Source of the DNA: Muribaculaceae bacterium
GTDB lineage: Bacteria > Bacteroidota > Bacteroidia > Bacteroidales > Muribaculaceae
Direction: 5' to 3'
Assembly: GCA_029061255.1 (NCBI GenBank)
Contig: JAIDSL010000171.1
Location: 1-45,435, forward strand
Length of the DNA: 45,435 bases
This document shows positions 40,483 to 45,435 of this stretch, one piece after another. A model generated the notes under the pieces. It searched no databases, was not told the DNA's origin, and saw nothing but the letters and a program-made list of their open reading frames with translations. The translations under genes were made by a program, and so were the position numbers. Every line of letters begins with the position of its first letter. Position 1 is the first letter of the stretch.

Positions 40483-41301
40483 ATGAAAAAGATAATGATG
40501 CTGCTCTTTGTGGCGGCGACAACATTTAATATTATGGCACAGAAGAAAATAGTACAGACAGCCGGACGTGAGGCCCTCTGTGAGTTCGCTCCCGAGTTTG
40601 CGCATCTCAACGATGATATTCTTTTTGGCGAGGTATGGAGCCGCAACGACCTCCTTTCGCTCCGTGACCGCAGCCTTGTGACGGTGACTTGCCTTATCTC
40701 ACAAGGAATCACAGACAGTTCGCTCACATATCATCTTCAGGAGGCGAAGAAAAACGGAATCACCCGCACCGAGATTTCCGAGATCATCACGCACATTGCC
40801 TTCTATGCAGGATGGCCTAAGGCTTGGGCTGCATTCCGCCAGGCTAAGGAAGTATGGAATGATGACATCAAGGGGGATGATGCTAAGGCTCTGTTCCAGA
40901 AGGAGATGATTTTCCCGATCGGTGAGCCGAATACCGCTTATGCCAAGTACTTTATCGGCAACAGCTATCTCGCTCCTATCTCTACCGACCAGATTCCTTT
41001 CTCCAATGTGACTTTCGAGCCGGGTTGCCGCAACAACTGGCACATCCATAAGGCTGAGAAGGGTGGCGGCCAGATGCTCGTTGGGGTTGCAGGACGTGGG
41101 TGGTATCAGGAGGAAGGTAAACCGGCAGTTGAGATTCTTCCCGGCACTGTCATCAACATCCCAGCCAATGTGAAGCATTGGCACGGGGCTGCCAAGGACT
41201 CATGGTTTGCCCACCTTGCCTTCGGAGTGCCCGGAGAGGAGACCGAGAATGTCTGGCTCGAGCCCGTCTCTGATGAAGAATACAACAAGCTATCAAAGTA
41301 G
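40483..41301 (+). CDS. Periplasmic carboxymuconolactone decarboxylase-like / cupin fusion
   Basis: 272 aa with signal peptide (MKKIMMLLFVAATTFNIMAQ). Residues ~25-125 form an AhpD/CMD-like domain (LRDRSLVTVTCLISQG, GITRTEISEIITHIAFYAGWPKAWAAF), but the CxxC redox pair of AhpD is not present. Residues ~160-265 form a cupin with metal ligands visible in PGCRNNWHIHKAEKGGGQ (HxH) and VKHWHGAAKDSWFAHLAF. Similar fusions occur widely in Bacteroidetes next to oxidoreductases; the reaction is unknown. It follows the DUF362 gene by 71 nt and ends at a clear terminator, so the two may be cotranscribed. Confidence 0.87.
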   Translation: MKKIMMLLFVAATTFNIMAQKKIVQTAGREALCEFAPEFAHLNDDILFGEVWSRNDLLSLRDRSLVTVTCLISQGITDSSLTYHLQEAKKNGITRTEISEIITHIAFYAGWPKAWAAFRQAKEVWNDDIKGDDAKALFQKEMIFPIGEPNTAYAKYFIGNSYLAPISTDQIPFSNVTFEPGCRNNWHIHKAEKGGGQMLVGVAGRGWYQEEGKPAVEILPGTVINIPANVKHWHGAAKDSWFAHLAFGVPGEETENVWLEPVSDEEYNKLSK

Positions 41302-41364
41302 TAAGCGCACTCAGTGCGCTTGCATGCGCATGTGATGTAACTCTTCCAAATAATTAAACCCGAG

Positions 41365-41388
41365 AGGACATGCCTTTAGGCGTGTCCT
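41365..41388 (+). terminator. Rho-independent terminator
   Basis: AGGACATGCC / GGCGTGTCCT, a 10-bp stem with one G-T pair and a TTTA loop, followed by TTTTTTC. Confidence 0.85.
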
Positions 41389-41437
41389 TTTTTCATTGCC
41401 AACATTTCATTGCCAACACAAAACGTAGAAATATTTC

Positions 41438-41468
41438 TTTGTATAATCAAGATTTATGACTAATTTTG
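41438..41468 (+). promoter_or_regulatory. Consensus promoter; possibly leaderless transcript
   Basis: TTTG, 19-nt spacer, TAATTTTG, then CAAA and the ATG at 41473. An exact match to the Bacteroidetes consensus with the start codon at the expected transcription start. Confidence 0.7.
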
Positions 41469-41472
41469 CAAA

Positions 41473-43305
41473 ATGGATACCTTAAAAGACCATCTTGAAA
41501 CACTACTGACATCTCCAGAAAGCTCGGTTCTGGAATTCAAGCATGCTCACGGCGGTTTCCCTGGTAGTTTCTGGGAGACCTATTCAGCATTCGCTAATAC
41601 CAATGGGGGAGTTATAATTTTTGGAGTGAAGGAAAAAAAAGATGAATATCTTATAGATCCTATAGACGATGATTTAGCAGAAAAGCTATTGAAGATATTT
41701 TGGCGTCAGGTAAGAAATAAAGATGTAGTCAATCTTTGTCTGATGTCAAATGACGATATCGTTGTTTCGAAGTTTGAGGATAAAAATATAATTATATTTA
41801 ATGTCCCCAGAGCACCGGTTACAGATAGACCAATTTATGTGGGAAAGGATCCTTTGTCAGGCTGCTTTAGACGTGGTCATGAAGGAGATTATCGCTGTAC
41901 TCCGTCTGAAGTAAGACAAATGTTTGCGGACGCAAATATCTATGTCCCAGCGGATAGTAGGTTGCTTGAAAACTATGGTTTGGATGATATTGATATAGAA
42001 ACGCTAAATCAATATCGCCAAAGAATGTCTGTCGCAAATCCGGATCATGTCTGGCTGTCATTGGACAATAAACGGTTATTGCAGAAACTTGGAGGATATA
42101 GGATAGATCGAAAGACCGGAAATGAGGGATTGACTGTTGCTGGACTTTTAATGTTTGGTAAATGGGATTCAATAAAGGATGTGGATGGAATGCCAAACTA
42201 TGGAGTTGATTATAGGGAATATACAGAAACGAGTGAACGTTGGAGCCATCGAATTTTTACTGATGGCTCCTGGGAGGGTAATCTATTTCAATTTTTTTAT
42301 AAGGTCTTGCCGAGGTTGCAGAGTTCAATTGATACTCCATTTAGATTAGAACATAATACTCGTATAGATCAGAAAAATGCTCATAAGTCTATAAGGGAAG
42401 CCTTGGTAAACTGCATTATTCATGCCGTTTATGGAACAAATGTTAGAATTGTAATTAACAAGTTTCCTGATAAGATAGTGTTTTCTAATCCTGGCCTAAT
42501 GTTGGTGAGTAAACAGCAGTTTTTTTCTGGTGGACAGTCGGTATGTAGAAACCAAGCTCTGCAAAGGATGTTTTCTTTGATTGGTGCAGGTGATCAGGCA
42601 GGCAGTGGAGGAGATGTAATAATGCAAGGGTGGCGGGAAGAAAATTTTAGGACACCATACATCGAAGAAAGTGTTAGGCCGGATATAGTTGAGCTAATAC
42701 TTCCACTTGAATCCGTACTCTCTGAGAAAACCAGAGGAGAATTGCTAAAACGGTTTGGATATAAAATCAATAAGTTGGATCATAATGCCATAATTATACT
42801 GGCATTAGCGTTATATGATAATATTACTAATGAAAAACTCCAGTATGTCATCGATATTCACCGAGCTGATATTACATACATATTGAGAGGACTTTGTAGG
42901 GAAGGCTTTCTTGTTTCCGAGGGGATAGGCCGTGGAACATGTTATAAATTAACAAGTACTATGTCTAATTCTAATATTATTATTGATTCTGACGAGAGAT
43001 CGGAAGCGAAGGATAAAGCGAAGGATAAAGTTAAGGATAAAGTTAAGGATAAAGTTAAGGATAAAGTTAAGGATAAAGTTAAGGATGGGTCTTTAAGAGA
43101 CAAGGATAAGGTCATCAATGAAATTAAGGTTTATTGCTCTGTTTGGCGAAAAAGTAGTGACATGGCTCGGCATGTTGGGAAAACCCAACAATATCTATCC
43201 AGAAGCATAATTCCTGAAATGCTTAAGAAGGATATGTTGATTAGGGAATTTCCAGATGTTCCTAATCATCCTGCTCAAAGATATAAGGTGAGCCCTCAAG
43301 GTTAG
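41473..43305 (+). CDS. AlbA_2/Schlafen-like protein with HATPase_c_4 domain and KDKV repeat linker
   Basis: 610 aa. The N-terminal AlbA_2 domain begins SSVLEFKHAHGGFPGSFWETYSAFANTNGGVIIFGVKE. A central GHKL-like module follows (REALVNCIIHAVYGTNVRIVINKFPDKIVFSNPGLML...GDQAGSGGDVIMQGW), then a winged helix near 450-500, a (KDK[AV])n linker at ~513-538, and a second winged helix (SVWRKSSDMARHVGKTQQYLSRSIIPEMLKKDMLI). Related to the island gene at 18853-20490 in architecture. Annotated relatives are called putative transcriptional regulators or ATP-binding proteins; function unknown. The linker is encoded by an in-frame 12-bp tandem repeat. Confidence 0.82.
   Translation: MDTLKDHLETLLTSPESSVLEFKHAHGGFPGSFWETYSAFANTNGGVIIFGVKEKKDEYLIDPIDDDLAEKLLKIFWRQVRNKDVVNLCLMSNDDIVVSKFEDKNIIIFNVPRAPVTDRPIYVGKDPLSGCFRRGHEGDYRCTPSEVRQMFADANIYVPADSRLLENYGLDDIDIETLNQYRQRMSVANPDHVWLSLDNKRLLQKLGGYRIDRKTGNEGLTVAGLLMFGKWDSIKDVDGMPNYGVDYREYTETSERWSHRIFTDGSWEGNLFQFFYKVLPRLQSSIDTPFRLEHNTRIDQKNAHKSIREALVNCIIHAVYGTNVRIVINKFPDKIVFSNPGLMLVSKQQFFSGGQSVCRNQALQRMFSLIGAGDQAGSGGDVIMQGWREENFRTPYIEESVRPDIVELILPLESVLSEKTRGELLKRFGYKINKLDHNAIIILALALYDNITNEKLQYVIDIHRADITYILRGLCREGFLVSEGIGRGTCYKLTSTMSNSNIIIDSDERSEAKDKAKDKVKDKVKDKVKDKVKDKVKDGSLRDKDKVINEIKVYCSVWRKSSDMARHVGKTQQYLSRSIIPEMLKKDMLIREFPDVPNHPAQRYKVSPQG
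43009..43086 (+). repeat. In-frame 12-bp minisatellite
   Basis: AAGGATAAAGCG once, AAGGATAAAGTT five times, then a six-base partial copy. Encodes Lys-Asp-Lys-(Ala/Val) units; gain or loss of a unit keeps frame. Confidence 0.9.
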
Positions 43306-43373
43306 GAACATTGTTGAAGTCATAAAAAAAGACATTCTGACTCAAAGACATAATAAACGATTATCTGATAAAA

Positions 43374-43865
43374 ATGATCAGTTTTAATAACAGAACCCGA
43401 ATATCGAAGGTTGTCAAATTCATACTTATTATTGGTATTTTTATAATGGGAAATGGGTGCATCGGGGAGAAGGAGGAACCGGAATGGTATCTTCAGGCCG
43501 GTGATGCGCTTCCGCAGTTTGAAGTCACTACAATCGAAGGAGAGAAGGTATGTTCTGCTGATTCATATAAAGCAAAACTTATCATAGTTTTTTTCAATAC
43601 CACCTGTCACGACTGCCAGAGAGAATTGCCAGTCATACAAAAACAATATGAAGATAATTTAAGTCTTCCTGAGAGTGAGAGATCTCAGTATATATGCATT
43701 TCCAGAGAGGAAGGGTCTGCTGATGTAGAGCAGTATTGGAGTGAAAATCACCTTACACTCCCGGTATCTGCCCAGAATGACCGAAACATATATTCTAAGT
43801 TTGCGTCAATCGGGATTCCTCGGATCTTCTATGCTAAAGACGGGGTTATCACAAAGTCTAATTAA
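43374..43865 (+). CDS. TlpA-like thioredoxin-fold lipoprotein
   Basis: 163 aa. Signal peptide with lipobox (IGIFIMGNGC, Cys29) and a TlpA/AhpC-TSA-type thioredoxin fold: QAGDALPQFEVTTIEGEKV, IIVFFNTTCHDCQRELPVIQ (redox CHDC), SIGIPRIFYAKDGVI (cis-Pro). Likely a periplasmic or outer-membrane thiol-disulfide protein. Slightly short at the C-terminus for the family, ending at KSN just where repeat E begins, so the 3' end may have been trimmed. Confidence 0.83.
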   Translation: MISFNNRTRISKVVKFILIIGIFIMGNGCIGEKEEPEWYLQAGDALPQFEVTTIEGEKVCSADSYKAKLIIVFFNTTCHDCQRELPVIQKQYEDNLSLPESERSQYICISREEGSADVEQYWSENHLTLPVSAQNDRNIYSKFASIGIPRIFYAKDGVITKSN

Positions 43866-43871
43866 CTCACT

Positions 43872-44025
43872 CAACTTTCGAAAAATCTCGCGCAAAGACG
43901 CAAAGTTTTTTTCAACTATGAACTATGAACTATGAACTATGGCTTCGCGACTCGGTTTTGCAAGATCGCAATGATTACGGCCTGCTTCGCATCGGCTGGA
44001 GCACGCTAAGACAGCTACGCAACCT
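43872..44025 (+). repeat. Leader-type interspersed repeat, copy E (3' tail missing)
   Basis: Begins 6 nt after the TlpA-like stop with CAACTTTCG, contains GCGCAAAGACGCAAAG, a heptamer insertion, GGCTTCGCGACTCGG and the core hairpin 43978-43998 (CGGCC / GGCTG, paired with one G-U). The conserved GCGAAACTTAAATTAA tail is absent; unrelated sequence carrying the GH8 promoter follows. Confidence 0.75.
43914..43941 (+). repeat. Heptamer tandem repeat, four AACTATG units
   Basis: Four exact 7-mers inside leader-type repeat E, replacing the sequence found at that place in copies A-C. Confidence 0.85.
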
Positions 44026-44089
44026 GGAATCAGCGGTGCCGTCGGATGGCGATATGGATCGTAGGAGAAAAGAAAATTTGGGTAAGAAA

Positions 44090-44121
44090 TTTGTGGGAGT
44101 CGTAAAATCTGACTAAATTTG
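44090..44121 (+). promoter_or_regulatory. Consensus promoter of the GH8 gene
   Basis: TTTG, 20-nt spacer, TAAATTTG, then CAGA and the ATG at 44126. The start codon coincides with the expected transcription start. Confidence 0.7.
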
Positions 44122-44125
44122 CAGA

Positions 44126-45346
44126 ATGAAGGAAAGGTTAGAAAAGGTAATGATGATGCTCGCATCAGGAATAATTCTGATGTCAAGCTCGATTTGTTAT
44201 GGAGAGAATTATTTCAATACTATTCTTGGCAAGTCTGATGAAGAGACAAGAGCTAAGATAGATGGAGTATGGCAGCATTTCTTTACCCCGGGAGATATGT
44301 CTGTGTATGAAAACGACGACCAACACAGTGTCTACTATCTCGACGGTGACAAAGGTTTCATATTAGACACTGGTAGCAACGATGTCAGGACTGAAGGGAT
44401 GTCTTACGGCATGATGATAAGCGTGCAGCTCGATAAGCCTGAGGTGTTTGATCGGCTTTGGCGTTGGAGCAAAGAGCACATGGCATATAGCACGGATTCT
44501 CCTTGGGATGGCTATTTTTGTTGGCAGTGCGCTCCGGACGGCACAAAGATTGGGGGAAGCAATGCCTCGGATGGAGAATTATATTATGTCACTTCCCTAT
44601 TGCTCGCCGGAGAAAAGTGGAACAAACCGGAATATACATCGGAAGCAAACACAATACTTAAAAAGATAATGTCGAAAGACGGGGCGTCTTCCGGTGTGTA
44701 TAATCTATTCGATGAAGAAACTAAACTCATCACTTTCGTTCCGGATAGTGTGGGACATGTCTTTACTGATCCCTCATATATGTTGCCCGCGTTCCTTGAT
44801 TTCTGGGCTACAAAGGCCTCCACAAACAATGATTTCTGGAGAGAAGCTGCTACCGCTGCCAGAGAACATCTTGCAAAAAGCGCACATCCGGTGACGGGTC
44901 TTCATCCTGACTACAGCAACTATGATGCCACTCCTTACGCATGGCCTCAAGCGGGTTATGACACGTCAATCTATATGTATGATGCCATACGTTGCGCTAT
45001 GAATATCGGAATGGATGCCTATCTTACAGGGAAAGACACGGAGCGCCAGAGTGAATTGATTGCCCGGCTGCTAAAATTCTTCAAAAAGGATGGTTGCAGT
45101 CATGCTCATTTCAACTTAGACGGCACGAATGCTTTTGATGGCTACACGTGCGGCATGGCAGGTTCGAATGCCGTCGGAGCGTTAGCTTTGGCTAAATCTG
45201 AGGATGTTGAGAAGCAAGCGTTGGCAAAAGACTTCATCGAGCAACTCTGGAATGCGGAACCACCGACAGGTAAGTACCGCTACTACGTAGGGATGGTCTA
45301 TTTTCTTTCGCTCCTCCATGTCTCCGGTAATTTCTCATTGCAGTAA
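44126..45346 (+). CDS. Glycoside hydrolase family 8 (Rex-type exo-oligoxylanase-like)
   Basis: 406 aa with an N-terminal signal peptide (MMMLASGIILMSSSICYG region), so exported. The (alpha/alpha)6 barrel of GH8 is recognisable: DVRTEGMSYGMMISVQL (Glu90, general acid), SNASDGELYYVTSLLLAGEKW (Asp149), HVFTDPSYMLPAF (Asp215) and YDATPYAWPQAGYDTSIYMYDAIRCAMN. The whole matches the reducing-end xylose-releasing exo-oligoxylanase branch (Rex, BH2105-like) better than cellulases or chitosanases. It would trim xylo-oligosaccharides. Terminates at a clear hairpin. Confidence 0.88.
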   Translation: MKERLEKVMMMLASGIILMSSSICYGENYFNTILGKSDEETRAKIDGVWQHFFTPGDMSVYENDDQHSVYYLDGDKGFILDTGSNDVRTEGMSYGMMISVQLDKPEVFDRLWRWSKEHMAYSTDSPWDGYFCWQCAPDGTKIGGSNASDGELYYVTSLLLAGEKWNKPEYTSEANTILKKIMSKDGASSGVYNLFDEETKLITFVPDSVGHVFTDPSYMLPAFLDFWATKASTNNDFWREAATAAREHLAKSAHPVTGLHPDYSNYDATPYAWPQAGYDTSIYMYDAIRCAMNIGMDAYLTGKDTERQSELIARLLKFFKKDGCSHAHFNLDGTNAFDGYTCGMAGSNAVGALALAKSEDVEKQALAKDFIEQLWNAEPPTGKYRYYVGMVYFLSLLHVSGNFSLQ

Positions 45347-45364
45347 ATATTTTTATCCGACTTG

Positions 45365-45390
45365 GACACACGGTTAGTGTGTCTTTTTTT
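45365..45390 (+). terminator. Rho-independent terminator after GH8
   Basis: GACACAC-GGTTA-GTGTGTC, 7-bp stem, followed by TTTTTTT. Confidence 0.85.
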
Positions 45391-45397
45391 AAACAAT

Positions 45398-45421
45398 TTG
45401 ATTAACAATATTGTTAATCAA
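45398..45421. promoter_or_regulatory. 24-bp perfect palindrome, candidate operator
   Basis: TTGATTAACAAT followed by its exact reverse complement. Located between the GH8 terminator and the window end, where a new gene's promoter would begin. The dyad form fits a dimeric regulator binding site. Confidence 0.6.
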
Positions 45422-45435
45422 GAAAGATAAACAAT

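Overview
The window reads as a Bacteroidales chromosome, most likely a gut Muribaculaceae-type genome. Evidence: recurring TAnnTTTG (-7) boxes, some with TTTG 19-20 nt upstream; many SPII lipoproteins; a TonB-dependent receptor with its own small TonB; BspA-type leucine-rich repeats; a Bacteroidales-type tyrosine integrase; and GH43 and GH8 glycosidases. The genus is inference; no rRNA is present.

Layout. 1-4.5 kb: Fur-family regulator, SPL-type radical SAM protein, a 5'-truncated metallo-hydrolase remnant, a hairpin-rich REP-like stretch, an orphan tyrosine integrase and a small DUF6582-like gene. 4.6-13 kb: HAD-phosphatase/dehydroquinate synthase fusion, flippase-like membrane protein, acidic single-TM protein, an 11-unit heptamer array, a large Ig-like lipoprotein and (minus strand) an S8 protease. 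13-17 kb, minus strand: tightly packed FKBP, FKBP, calycin-like lipoprotein, TonB-dependent receptor, TonB and S8 protease genes. 17.5 kb: TraB/GumN protein.

18,474-32,379 is an A+T-rich genomic island in the 3' end of tRNA-Arg(TCT). The last 14 bp of the tRNA locus recur exactly at the left end, next to a strong hairpin that would be the ancestral tRNA terminator. The cargo looks like defence genes: an AlbA/Schlafen-like ATP-binding protein, a PD-(D/E)XK-like nuclease candidate, a DUF6680-like membrane protein, and a three-gene operon (Sel1/BspA-LRR protein, DUF6939-like protein, DarT-like ADP-ribosyltransferase) whose first gene has TAG at codon 2. An IS21-family element, a 714-aa protein with a cold-shock-like N-terminus, and two ~357-bp direct repeats follow. 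No integrase lies inside the island.

32.4-45.4 kb returns to ordinary chromosome: META lipoprotein, SDR, thioredoxin, a C39-like/VKOR fusion with a 44-aa peptide gene overlapping its stop, MFS exporter, GH43 with a small lipoprotein, DUF362 lipoprotein, carboxymuconolactone decarboxylase/cupin, AlbA/HATPase protein with a 12-bp minisatellite, TlpA-like lipoprotein and GH8.

The most intriguing signal outside the island is a family of ~150-245-bp elements (five clear copies at 6.3, 17.3, 32.7, 37.4 and 43.9 kb; reduced forms at 34.7 and 36.2 kb). All lie on the plus strand and most end 9-17 nt before a start codon. They have near-complementary ends and an internal hairpin whose stem changes in a compensatory way between copies, so they are candidates for a structured 5' leader or a MITE-like element.
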